Shown: positions 8,363 through 15,889 of the stretch, piece after piece
Position numbering within the stretch: the first letter of the stretch is position 1
How the letters are laid out: every line of letters begins with the position of its first letter
Assembly: GCF_029870285.1 (NCBI RefSeq)
Contig: NZ_JACSYA010000012.1
Location: forward strand, 62,001 to 126,000
DNA length: 64,000 bases
Origin: Delftia sp. PS-11
GTDB taxonomy: Bacteria; Pseudomonadota; Gammaproteobacteria; Burkholderiales; Burkholderiaceae_C
Reading direction: 5' to 3'
Position numbers and translations under genes: made by a program
The notes under the pieces: generated by a model
The model's database searches: none
What the model was told of the DNA's origin: nothing
The model's input: only the letters and a program-made list of their open reading frames with translations

Positions 8363-10498
8363 ATGAATTTTATTAAAAAATATGCTTCTTTATCATTTGT
8401 TGCTGCATTGCTAGCGGCTTGTGGTGGCGATGGCGTCAATTATGTGGAGGCCCCAAGGAGACTAGATTTTCGGCCACCTGATAATCTCAATAGTTTGGTG
8501 CCTGCTAGAGCGGTGCCGGCTTCTGCAGTGCCATTGGCTTCTTCTGGATATTCTGGTTTTACAGGTATCCATATGACAACGAATTTCAGTGAGTCTTCTG
8601 CAGATGGAATCAGAGGCGTAGTGCCTGGTCCATTCCAGGATGGTGGAACGATTTCTGCTGCGTCGGTTCAGGCTTTTGCTAATGTATCTTCTTATGTTCA
8701 GCCTGATGGAAAAAAGATAACTAATGAAATAGTTCAGGTTGCATTGCGTGATGTTAGATTGCAGAAATCAAATATATCTTTGGCTGGATTTTGGTTGATT
8801 CGTGATCAAAACTCTGGGTCAATAGCATTTCAGTTTCGTCCATCATTGGATGATAATTTGAAGGGGGTTCAGGGTTTCGCAGAAGATTTGACTTTTATGC
8901 TGCAGCCTGATGGATCACTTCAAATTCCAGACTCTAGAAAGGTTTCTGGGGTTGCGAAAGAATTTGTGGCTGCTGTGATTGAAAATGCACCTGCTTTGTT
9001 GGCAAGTGCTGTAATTGATAAGAACTCGCCAGCTGCTGTTAATGTTGTTGATTTGGTTGCTAATTCAAAAAAACTCAGTAGTGCTATAAAAAATTCTCCT
9101 GATCAGTACTTCAATGAACTGAGGAGTCTTAACGCTGGATGGATTGGAGTTAGCGTCGCTATGTTTGTTGATAGTGTGTCTGATCCGCGCATCAGATTGA
9201 AGTATCGCTCAACAGGTGTAGGCAGTCGGCAAATTGCCACTTGGGAAGATGCTGATCTAAAAGCATTTATTGCTAGAGCAAAAAGCCAAGGGTTCAAAAT
9301 ATATTTGACTCTTGCTTTTGAGGAGCCAGATGGGGATGCTTCAGTGAAGTTGCCTGATGGCGATCCAAGATGCTTAAGCTCAAGTGCTCCAATACCTCGA
9401 TTCCTTTTTGGCAAGCCATACTTGCAAAAAGGGGAAGAGCTTGCTAAATGTCTAAGCGCTGATTATTACTGGTGGAATCCCACGCATCCTGAATATCAAA
9501 CGAAGAAAAATATATTTTGGCAAGACTATGCTGATATCGCAGTGAAATATGCGCGTTTGGCAAAAGAGTCGGGTGCTGAGATGTATTCGATTGGGACAGA
9601 GACTGATTGGCTATTCAGAGCCAGAACGGCACCAAAGATGCCTAACCACTTTGGCGTGGAGTTGCAATCTGTGGTTGCTCAGGTGCGCAATGCCTACAAT
9701 GGGATATTGACGTACGATCAGTTGATGAAAGTTCTGATGCATCCAGAACAATTTGATGGTGGGGAGTGGGCTGAGGGGTTGGTTGAAGACTTAGGTTTTG
9801 ATGTGGTTGGAATTAGCGCATATCTTGATACGCTCTCTCAACACCCCGGAAGAGTGATGGCGGTGTCCGAGTTGGAGAGCCAGTTTTGGAGGCCTGCTTT
9901 TGATAAAGTAATAATGCCATTGAGATCTAAGTACCCAGGAAAACCAATTGTCTTTACTGAATATGGGGTTGTTAATGATGTTGGTGCTCCATTTAACCAG
10001 CAGTTCAATGTTTCCAGTCCTGTAGTCAACAAAGGTCCTGATGGAGTTTCTGATGGAATGTTGCAGCAGGCTAATATTTATGCATCTTTCTTTGGTATTA
10101 ATGAGAGGTATGGTCGTCCAGTTTCGGGGGGATTTCTTTGGGCGCATTATATTAAGTCTCCGCAATCGTCAAACTACTACTGTGATTTGGTAACTCATGA
10201 AATTTCATGTAGTCCACCTGCGCAAAAATCTATTGCAAATGGATATGCATCTCTTTCAAGAAATCAGATAGATGTTTTTTATGATTTTGCAGAATCTAAA
10301 TATCCTAAAATATTTGAAGGTGTGCCAGAGGCAGGAAACTATCTAGACTATTTTTATAGATATTATCCTAAAAGTAATATGTACCTCGCTGTCAGAGATG
10401 GCCGAGTGATTTTGCATAATAATTTTGATTATCGATTTTCAGATGTTGGAGCTGTCAACGATTATCTGGCGATAGCTGCTTCGTCTGGATTTAAGTGA
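8363..10498 (+). CDS. AT-rich lipoprotein with TIM-barrel glycosidase-like domain
   Basis: A 711-residue predicted lipoprotein with signal and lipobox ending LLAAC. The ATG at 8363 is preferred over a GTG six bases earlier because GGCGGAG lies just upstream. The central region resembles clan-A (TIM-barrel, GH113-like) glycoside hydrolases. E413 in YSIGTETDW is the candidate acid/base and E533 in IVFTEYG the candidate nucleophile, 120 residues apart. The last 80 residues (VFYDFAESKYPKIF, FYRYYPKSNMYLAVRDGRV) resemble a small C-terminal domain I associate with secreted proteins of Betaproteobacteria. The gene is clearly AT-richer than the surrounding phage genes, is not a known phage function, and is probably lysogenic-conversion cargo. 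Substrate unknown. Confidence 0.65.
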   Translation: MNFIKKYASLSFVAALLAACGGDGVNYVEAPRRLDFRPPDNLNSLVPARAVPASAVPLASSGYSGFTGIHMTTNFSESSADGIRGVVPGPFQDGGTISAASVQAFANVSSYVQPDGKKITNEIVQVALRDVRLQKSNISLAGFWLIRDQNSGSIAFQFRPSLDDNLKGVQGFAEDLTFMLQPDGSLQIPDSRKVSGVAKEFVAAVIENAPALLASAVIDKNSPAAVNVVDLVANSKKLSSAIKNSPDQYFNELRSLNAGWIGVSVAMFVDSVSDPRIRLKYRSTGVGSRQIATWEDADLKAFIARAKSQGFKIYLTLAFEEPDGDASVKLPDGDPRCLSSSAPIPRFLFGKPYLQKGEELAKCLSADYYWWNPTHPEYQTKKNIFWQDYADIAVKYARLAKESGAEMYSIGTETDWLFRARTAPKMPNHFGVELQSVVAQVRNAYNGILTYDQLMKVLMHPEQFDGGEWAEGLVEDLGFDVVGISAYLDTLSQHPGRVMAVSELESQFWRPAFDKVIMPLRSKYPGKPIVFTEYGVVNDVGAPFNQQFNVSSPVVNKGPDGVSDGMLQQANIYASFFGINERYGRPVSGGFLWAHYIKSPQSSNYYCDLVTHEISCSPPAQKSIANGYASLSRNQIDVFYDFAESKYPKIFEGVPEAGNYLDYFYRYYPKSNMYLAVRDGRVILHNNFDYRFSDVGAVNDYLAIAASSGFK

Positions 10499-10531
10499 GA
10501 TTCTTATATTTAAATAAAATATTGAAGAATT

Positions 10532-10837
10532 TCAATCTGCAGGTGTCGGCGTACAGATCATGCCTGGTTTCCCTGCTCGGCCATAGCCGCTATCAGGAGG
10601 AGGCAGGCACGTTGATGTAGGCCGTGAGAGCACCCATGCCTCAACTTCGGCGACGATAAAGCCCACGCGCCGTGGGCTCAACTGCCTGGGACGTGGAAAA
10701 TCGCCGCTCTGGACGAGCTTCTGGATCTGGGACTCGGACAGATCCACTGCACGCGCTGTCTCTTCCAGGCTGATGGAGATGGGGCGCATCGTCACGAGTG
10801 CAGTAGAGTCGTTTTCAGTTTTCAGTTTCTTGGACAT
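10532..10837 (-). CDS. AlpA-family DNA-binding protein (possible excisionase/regulator)
   Basis: A 101-residue protein with a winged-helix fold of the AlpA/MerR-like group: ISLEETARAVDLSESQIQKL for the helix-turn-helix, then FPRPRQLSPRRVGFIVAEV. AlpA-type proteins regulate or direct excision of integrases in prophages and islands. It is downstream of a terminator (10925-10945), so it should have its own promoter. The C-terminal 25 residues lie outside the domain. Confidence 0.75.
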   Translation of the reverse strand: MSKKLKTENDSTALVTMRPISISLEETARAVDLSESQIQKLVQSGDFPRPRQLSPRRVGFIVAEVEAWVLSRPTSTCLPPPDSGYGRAGKPGMICTPTPAD

Positions 10838-10924
10838 GATCTATTCCTTGTGGTTCGCTGCCTCGGCGGCTCGATAGCCTGTCTCGAATGCATTGGCTAT
10901 GGCTTCAGTTCCGTGCCCTGATAA

Positions 10925-10945
10925 GAAAAAACCCGCCGAAGCGGG
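10925..10945 (-). terminator. Terminator of the leftward early operon
   Basis: Read on the minus strand, stem CCCGC-TTCG-GCGGG (10945-10932) is followed by a run of T (10931-10925). It lies 40 bp after the stop of the last gene of the leftward operon. Confidence 0.8.
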
Positions 10946-10984
10946 GTGGGGTTGGGTGCCGGGCACTGTCGGCGGTAGGTTGAG

Positions 10985-11491
10985 TTACGCGGTGCGCTGC
11001 GTTGCGTCCACATGAGCACTGATGAGCGGGTGTGTCAGGTGGAGAATGACATTTGCCAGGCGGCGTGCTTCTGGCTGCTTGCGCGCCTGGGGCGTGGAGT
11101 TCACCCAGCGGGCGCACTCCACCAGCTTGGTTGCGATTTCGATGAAGTCCTGCGTTACCCGCTGCTGGTGATCGCCGCTGTCGTGCAGGGCGAGACTGCC
11201 TGCCTTCGGATAGTCGGCCAGCCAGCAGTGCAGCTTCGGCGGCCGGCGCAGTTCAGGAGTGCACGCCGGCTCTGTGCTGATGCACAAGGTCGTGGACAGC
11301 TGCTTGGCATTGCGTTGAGGTGCGATGCTGTTGAGGGCGTCCAGCAACTGATAGCCGTTCAAAGTGAGCTGCTGGGTTTGGTGCTGATTGGCAATTTCGG
11401 CCAGATCCGCCGCCATCGCATCCAGATCGGCATCCGGCATTTCATAGCGCTGAGCCAGGTAGGCCCGCATGGCCTTCATAGCGTTTGCCAT
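10985..11491 (-). CDS. Hypothetical phage early protein
   Basis: A 168-residue protein, last gene of the leftward early operon, starting one base after the stop of the upstream gene. Mostly helical; the N-terminus is MANAMKAMRAYLAQRYEMPD. No known domain recognised. The C-terminal half (HQQRVTQDFIEIATKLVECARWVN) suggests a helical bundle. Confidence 0.7.
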   Translation of the reverse strand: MANAMKAMRAYLAQRYEMPDADLDAMAADLAEIANQHQTQQLTLNGYQLLDALNSIAPQRNAKQLSTTLCISTEPACTPELRRPPKLHCWLADYPKAGSLALHDSGDHQQRVTQDFIEIATKLVECARWVNSTPQARKQPEARRLANVILHLTHPLISAHVDATQRTA

Positions 11492-11492
11492 A

Positions 11493-11882
11493 TCAGCTTT
11501 TGATGCGGTGCCTGACGACTCGGCTGCCCAGCTGGCGCCAAGGGTGATCGGCCGCCGGGCCGGAATTCAATGCGGCATCCCTGCGTTCTTCCGCCGACAT
11601 CGGCGCGGGCAACTGCTCGGTATCGGACGGCGCTGGTACAGACGCAGGGGAATAGGCACGCTCTGTGACATCCGCTTGATCTTCGATGAAGGGCAGCGTC
11701 ACGGCACCCTTCATGACGGCAGCTAACTGAACCTCCACGCGCGCGCTGTCGATGATTTTCTCAGATACTTCGCACACCGCTTTGACGCGATTAAGGTCCA
11801 CGGTCTTGCTCAGGTCGCAGAGCATATCGAGCTGGTCAAACAAATGATCGCGCAGATGACCTATGTTTCTGGTGATGCTCAT
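11493..11882 (-). CDS. Hypothetical phage early protein, member of a three-paralogue family
   Basis: 129 residues. The N-terminal core (DLNRVKAVCEVSEKIIDSARVEVQLAAVM) matches cores in the proteins at 11879-12067 and 13184-13522. The C-terminal tail is Pro/Ala-rich and probably disordered. It overlaps the upstream gene by four bases. Function unknown. Confidence 0.7.
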   Translation of the reverse strand: MSITRNIGHLRDHLFDQLDMLCDLSKTVDLNRVKAVCEVSEKIIDSARVEVQLAAVMKGAVTLPFIEDQADVTERAYSPASVPAPSDTEQLPAPMSAEERRDAALNSGPAADHPWRQLGSRVVRHRIKS

Positions 11883-12067
11883 TGCTTCTCCTTGTTGATG
11901 GTCGATTGATGTGCTTCGACTTTCAGTGAATCGATGATGTTTGAGGCGCTGGCAACGATTGCCCTGGCCCTATCGATTGGTATCGTGTTGGCGCTTCTGC
12001 GTAGAGTGTCCAGCGCCAAACGCAGCTTCTCTTCAGATTCATTGATCGCTGATGAAATATCTTTCAT
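11879..12067 (-). CDS. Small phage early protein, three-paralogue family
   Basis: 62 residues. The core PIDRARAIVASASNIIDSLK matches the neighbouring 129-aa protein and the 112-aa protein at 13184-13522. ATGA-type overlaps at both ends show translational coupling in the operon. Function unknown; it could be a small helical DNA- or protein-binding module. Confidence 0.7.
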   Translation of the reverse strand: MKDISSAINESEEKLRLALDTLRRSANTIPIDRARAIVASASNIIDSLKVEAHQSTINKEKQ

Positions 12068-13053
12068 GGAGACGGCACTTTCTGGCGAACAAGAATGCCT
12101 AGTTCTTTCCTTTTTCTATTCACCATCGACAAAGAGCACCCGAGCGCCTTGGCTAACTCTGGATTGCTGCAGCTATGGTGCAAAGACTTCAACAGAGCGA
12201 CCTTTTCATCATCCCAGAAGAACCGCTTTTTTGGCGAGAGAATGCCCATTCTATGTAGAAAGCCCCTCACGTTATACGCCGGCCGACCTAGCGTTGCAGC
12301 CATTTCAGCGATGGAAAGTGATCCGTAATTCTTGGATAGATATTCGACTTCTTGAACAGTCAACCCGTTTCTACGAAATCTGATAGTCTCGTCCGATGTG
12401 TTTTGTGATTTTTCGATCTTTGACAAAGTGAAACTGAACTGCGCCTTGAGCGCCTGCAACTTCCGAACATCTTTCGGTGCTCCAAGGGATCTAGCGAGCA
12501 AGTGGAATTCGCTAATTGGAACGAGCTGCATGTTTTCTACTGTTCTTGGCTTGCCACGCTCCTTAATCAACAACATCCCGTCGGGTACTGGCCCATGGAT
12601 TGACTCCCACTCTAATACATCGATACGACGCCAATCGAGTTTTAGGTTTCCTGTATTGGCGATCTTTCTTTCTCTTAGTCCGTTGTTCACACGTTCGCTG
12701 CCAATAGGTCGGTGCTTCGAATAGTTAGCCAAGCCAAGTACTTGTGCGCGATGACAGACAGACTGCCAAGATCGTCCAATCTGGGTTGCTATTTCTAGGG
12801 CTGACTTCTTGCCATAGTTCGCTTTGATGTAATCTTCCTCTTCCTGTCGCCACAATCGACGTTTTCCCGTCGTCTTGCGCACCCTCTCCTTCTTTACGCG
12901 CGGCTTCCGAAGGCCGAGGTAATTCGCATATCCAGCAACTGAGCTGGTTGAGCGACCGAGGGTCTGCGCGATTTCTACATAACTAGATCCTGCAGCGAAC
13001 ATTTCGCGCAAAATCCTTCTGTCTTCGTCACTCCATTTGATGTTGATAGTCAT
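12064..13053 (-). CDS. Multi-HTH protein with degenerate HNH-like segment
   Basis: A 329-residue protein. Several SANT/Myb- or GcrA-like helix-turn-helix units are visible: WSDEDRRILREMFAAGSSYV near the start, WRQEEEDYIKANYGKKSALE near residue 70, LTVQEVEYLSKNYGSLSIAE near residue 230, and FWDDEKVALLKSLHH near residue 285. Between them, VLEWESIHGPVPDGMLLIKE lines up with the HNH_3 motif of the paralogue at 13519-14322, but the HNH histidines are replaced. I infer a DNA-binding protein that came from an HNH endonuclease and lost catalysis. It is AT-richer than its neighbours. Confidence 0.65.
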   Translation of the reverse strand: MTINIKWSDEDRRILREMFAAGSSYVEIAQTLGRSTSSVAGYANYLGLRKPRVKKERVRKTTGKRRLWRQEEEDYIKANYGKKSALEIATQIGRSWQSVCHRAQVLGLANYSKHRPIGSERVNNGLRERKIANTGNLKLDWRRIDVLEWESIHGPVPDGMLLIKERGKPRTVENMQLVPISEFHLLARSLGAPKDVRKLQALKAQFSFTLSKIEKSQNTSDETIRFRRNGLTVQEVEYLSKNYGSLSIAEMAATLGRPAYNVRGFLHRMGILSPKKRFFWDDEKVALLKSLHHSCSNPELAKALGCSLSMVNRKRKELGILVRQKVPSP

Positions 13054-13183
13054 GGCGGTTTTACGCGGTTAATCACACTGGATAGGCACGCACGCGAGCC
13101 TATGCGGTGGGGTGGGTAGAAAGGGGACTCGTCGGGAGCTGTGTTGCTCGGCGCCGGGACCTGGTGCTTTCTGGTTGAGTTGA

Positions 13184-13522
13184 TTAGGTGCCGGGCTCGT
13201 CGTCACTGATGCGGTGCTGCCTGCCTGGCCATGGGCTGTTGGCGGGCAGGGCGGACACGATGCCGCTGCCATTTGCTGTTCGTTGGTGTTGAGCGTCTCC
13301 GGGCTTTTCCAAAAAGCCTGCTGACAGGCGCTTGGTGATCCGGGCATGCTCAATTTCGGCACGCGCGCTGCTGACCAGGGTGGCGCCGATTTCATTGATG
13401 GCTTTGGCCTGCTGCGGTTGCAGCTTGCCGGCGCGCACGTCACGGATCGATTCGAGCAGCAGCGTTTGCAGCTGGGACATGCCGCTTTCGGCGGTGCTGT
13501 GGGTATCGGTCTCTGTGGTCAT
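13184..13522 (-). CDS. Hypothetical phage early protein, three-paralogue family
   Basis: 112 residues. IRDVRAGKLQPQQAKAINEI plus GATLVSSARAEIEHARI matches the core shared by the proteins at 11493-11882 and 11879-12067. The start overlaps the stop of the HNH gene by four bases. The C-terminal part is polar and Pro/Gly-rich. Function unknown. Confidence 0.7.
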   Translation of the reverse strand: MTTETDTHSTAESGMSQLQTLLLESIRDVRAGKLQPQQAKAINEIGATLVSSARAEIEHARITKRLSAGFLEKPGDAQHQRTANGSGIVSALPANSPWPGRQHRISDDEPGT

Positions 13523-14322
13523 GGTTGGGCTTTCTCCATTTCAGTGATCTCGCGCTGCAGCTGGCGCGTGAGCTGCCAGACGGGCAGCAGGTCGATAGGG
13601 ATGTCTGCGCCGTTGCTGCACGACAGATCTGCGCGTGAGACGCAGCGCAGATTGCTGATATCAGTGTTGCTGGTGTCGCCGTCGTGGAAGATGACGACAT
13701 GTCCTGGTGGTATGGGGCCGTGGTGCTGTTGCCAGACGATGCGGTGGACCAGCTCCCAGTGGTTGGGCTCGGCTACTTTGCGCTTGAGGTATCGCGTTGC
13801 ATCCGGGCGGTTTGCGGGGGGCATGGTCCATCGCTCTGTGCCCACTGGCATCCAGGTGGGTGGCCTGTTGCCTTCTTTGAAATGACTGCGGCCCAGCTCT
13901 ACGCTGTAGCCGCGCAGGCCTTTGTTCCAGGGCTGGGTGCCAGGTGCAAACTGGCCAGGGCGCTTGCCTTGGCGCTGCATGCAGATGCTGTAGGTTTGAG
14001 ACATCACGGCAGGCGCTTTGTGTAGGCCCAGGCGGCTTGCCCTGGTGGCAATCTCTGCCATGGGCATGCCCAGCAGCTCGGAGAGATCCTCATTGAGCAT
14101 GTCTGCATAGAGCAGCTGCAGCAGGTCATCCAGTTGCGTCCAGCGGCCTGTGCGCAAGGTCTTGGCGCCCGGGGCCTTCTTGATGCCGAGGTAGTAGGCG
14201 CGCTGCTGGACGTGGCGCTGCGGCCTGCCCAGGTGTTCGGCAATGGCTGCTGTGGGCTGGGTTGGGTAGTGCCCGCGCAGATAGGCGTCATCTGCGGGGC
14301 TCCAGGCTTTGGGCCTGCTCAT
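13519..14322 (-). CDS. HNH endonuclease with Myb-like HTH repeats
   Basis: A 267-residue protein. Two N-terminal SANT/GcrA-like HTH units (WSPADDAYLRGHYPTQPTAA and WTQLDDLLQLLYADMLNEDL) are followed by an HNH_3-type nuclease core, HRIVWQQHHGPIPPGHVVIF then HDGDTSNTDISNL. The family comprises homing-type or packaging-associated nicking enzymes. Its place in an early operon rather than beside the terminase favours a selfish or regulatory role, which is inference. It overlaps both neighbours by four bases. Confidence 0.8.
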   Translation of the reverse strand: MSRPKAWSPADDAYLRGHYPTQPTAAIAEHLGRPQRHVQQRAYYLGIKKAPGAKTLRTGRWTQLDDLLQLLYADMLNEDLSELLGMPMAEIATRASRLGLHKAPAVMSQTYSICMQRQGKRPGQFAPGTQPWNKGLRGYSVELGRSHFKEGNRPPTWMPVGTERWTMPPANRPDATRYLKRKVAEPNHWELVHRIVWQQHHGPIPPGHVVIFHDGDTSNTDISNLRCVSRADLSCSNGADIPIDLLPVWQLTRQLQREITEMEKAQP

Positions 14323-14648
14323 GCTTGCAGTCCTACCTGCTTGCCCTTGATGTGCAGCACGCGGCGGGCATGGTTGCCCACCTCGGCAGTGACCGAATAG
14401 CCGTAGCCGTCGGGGTTGATCAGCTCGCGGATCAGCTCGAAAGCCTCGTCCACATCCGGCGCCAGATGGTTGGCGTCGTACTCGATTTTTTCCAGATTGG
14501 GCAGCTGCTGGGCCATGCGCAGCAGATCCAGTGCGGCGGTGGCCTCGGTATTCAGGCCCCGGCCAGGGGTGGGGCGGGGCATATTGGTGATGAGGCGCAG
14601 ATTGCCGGTGCTGTCTGCCTTGATGGCGATGATGATTTGCTGTGCCAT
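14319..14648 (-). CDS. Hypothetical phage early protein
   Basis: 109 residues, starting MAQQIIIAIKADSTGNLRLI. It looks like a compact alpha/beta protein; the C-terminal strand reads HARRVLHIKGKQVGLQA. It ends four bases inside the HNH gene start. No family recognised. Confidence 0.7.
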   Translation of the reverse strand: MAQQIIIAIKADSTGNLRLITNMPRPTPGRGLNTEATAALDLLRMAQQLPNLEKIEYDANHLAPDVDEAFELIRELINPDGYGYSVTAEVGNHARRVLHIKGKQVGLQA

Positions 14649-14678
14649 GTTGGGCTCCTGGGGGTGGTTGAAATAGGG

Positions 14679-14810
14679 TCAGTGGATGGCCTTGGCGGAC
14701 ACTGCCCGCGCTCGCGGGTGCTGCTCCAGTGCGTGGCAGACGGCGGCGCAGCTGCTGCGCGCCAGGGCGACATGCGAGACGCCGCCGATGGTGATCAGGT
14801 AGGGGCGCAT
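14679..14810 (-). CDS. Small phage protein (43 aa)
   Basis: A short frame starting MRPYLITIGGVSHVALARSS and ending VSAKAIH. It fits neatly into the gap between the 109-aa and 73-aa genes of the leftward operon, which otherwise has no gaps. Composition is protein-like. Function unknown. Confidence 0.55.
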   Translation of the reverse strand: MRPYLITIGGVSHVALARSSCAAVCHALEQHPRARAVSAKAIH

Positions 14811-14822
14811 GGGTGCTCCGGG

Positions 14823-15044
14823 TCAGAGGATGGGCAGTTGCAGCGGCACGGGTGCGATGGGGCTGCGGCTGATGGCCTGCGTGCGCCTGGTGCTGCGTTT
14901 GGGAGGTGCCGGCGCAGCCGCCGCCTGCAGCTGCTCGCGGGCCCGTGCAAAGGTGTCTGCCACATTGGTGGCTTCGCTACGGCGGTACACAAATGCTTTG
15001 TCTGTAATCGGCGTGCTGGGCCGCGTGATGCGTGCGTGTTGCAT
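14823..15044 (-). CDS. Small basic phage protein (73 aa)
   Basis: Starts MQHARITRPSTPITDKAFVY with GGGAGA eight bases before the ATG, which decides this start over a longer upstream frame. Basic and Pro-rich, with a helical middle (ATNVADTFARAREQLQAA). No known domain. Confidence 0.6.
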   Translation of the reverse strand: MQHARITRPSTPITDKAFVYRRSEATNVADTFARAREQLQAAAAPAPPKRSTRRTQAISRSPIAPVPLQLPIL

Positions 15045-15075
15045 GTGCAGGTCTCCCAAAAAGCAATCGGCCCGC

Positions 15076-15327
15076 TCAGTGGCGGGCCGATGGGGTGTTG
15101 AAAAAGGTGGTTCCGGGCCAGGCATACAGCAGCATTCCGCTGTGCATGGCTTCGTCCAGGGCGGCATAGCCCGCATTGCTCAGGAGTGCGCAGGCGCTCC
15201 AGTGGTCAGCGGTGTGGTGGCCGTCGCATTCTTGCGCGGCGTTTTCGGCCAGGTCGCGGAAGTACAGGGCAAGCCAGAATGGTCCGGTCTGATGTACGGG
15301 CGGTACTTCGGGGTAGGGCGTGCTCAT
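15076..15327 (-). CDS. Phage early protein, AWPGTxFF paralogue 2
   Basis: 83 residues. GPFWLALYFRDLAENAA near the start and GMLLYAWPGTTFF at the end closely match the upstream 117-aa protein (PAFWLAAYLRDLAETSA, GMLLYAWPGTKFF). The two genes overlap by four bases and look like a tandem duplication followed by divergence in the middle part. Confidence 0.7.
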   Translation of the reverse strand: MSTPYPEVPPVHQTGPFWLALYFRDLAENAAQECDGHHTADHWSACALLSNAGYAALDEAMHSGMLLYAWPGTTFFNTPSARH

Positions 15328-15677
15328 TGCGGCTTGGCGCTGTCGAAGAACTTCGTGCCGGGCCAGGCGTAGAGCAGCATCCCTGCATCCTGGGTTCGTG
15401 CTGCGGACGCTCTCGTTTCGTCTCTCTTACTGGTGCGTGCTCCGTAGAGGGCCAATTGGGTAATGTTGTCAGTTCCGGGGCCGCGGCTTGCATGGCTGCG
15501 TTTACAGAGCTGGTCCAAGGCTGAGGTTTCCGCTAGATCCCGAAGATAGGCGGCAAGCCAGAAAGCGGGATGGTCGGTTTCAGGCAAATCCGGGTAGGTC
15601 ATGCACAGGTGCTCGGCCTTGGGCTTGCGCGGTTGCCGGGGGCGTTGTGCCGGATTGGAGGTGAGGGACTTCTGCAT
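15324..15677 (-). CDS. Phage early protein, AWPGTxFF paralogue 1; first gene of leftward operon
   Basis: 117 residues with the same two blocks as the 83-aa neighbour. An extra basic N-terminus (QRPRQPRKPKAEH) may come from a more upstream start; an internal Met precedes TYPDLPETDH, which aligns with the start of the paralogue. A purine-rich GGAG lies before the chosen ATG. Function unknown. Confidence 0.7.
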   Translation of the reverse strand: MQKSLTSNPAQRPRQPRKPKAEHLCMTYPDLPETDHPAFWLAAYLRDLAETSALDQLCKRSHASRGPGTDNITQLALYGARTSKRDETRASAARTQDAGMLLYAWPGTKFFDSAKPQ

Positions 15678-15814
15678 GGCAGTCTCCTGGGTGGGTGGAA
15701 AAAGCCGGTGCCGCTATTACTGCGGCTGCCTGGGTGATGGCAGTGGAGGGCGAAGAAGAAGAACCCAGGCCCGGCGCAAACCCAAGCGCCCTGCAAGTCA
15801 AGACGCTTGTGTTT

Positions 15815-15840
15815 GCCATGCCAGTGCAGAGTGGCATGGC
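15815..15840. promoter_or_regulatory. Perfect inverted repeat, possible operator
   Basis: GCCATGCCA and TGGCATGGC are separated by 8 bp. The repeat lies between the divergent leftward operon (starts at 15677) and the lipoprotein gene (15890). The position suits a regulator-binding site for either promoter. TGTAAT at 15847-15852 could be a -10 box for the lipoprotein gene. Confidence 0.35.
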
Positions 15841-15889
15841 GTAAGTTGTAATAACAAGTAAACTAGGGCCATCTCAAAATGGAGGTTTT

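Noticed and set aside
10905-11117. 70-codon minus-strand frame at the end of the leftward operon
   Set aside because: It runs over the terminator hairpin and overlaps the end of the 168-residue gene in another frame.
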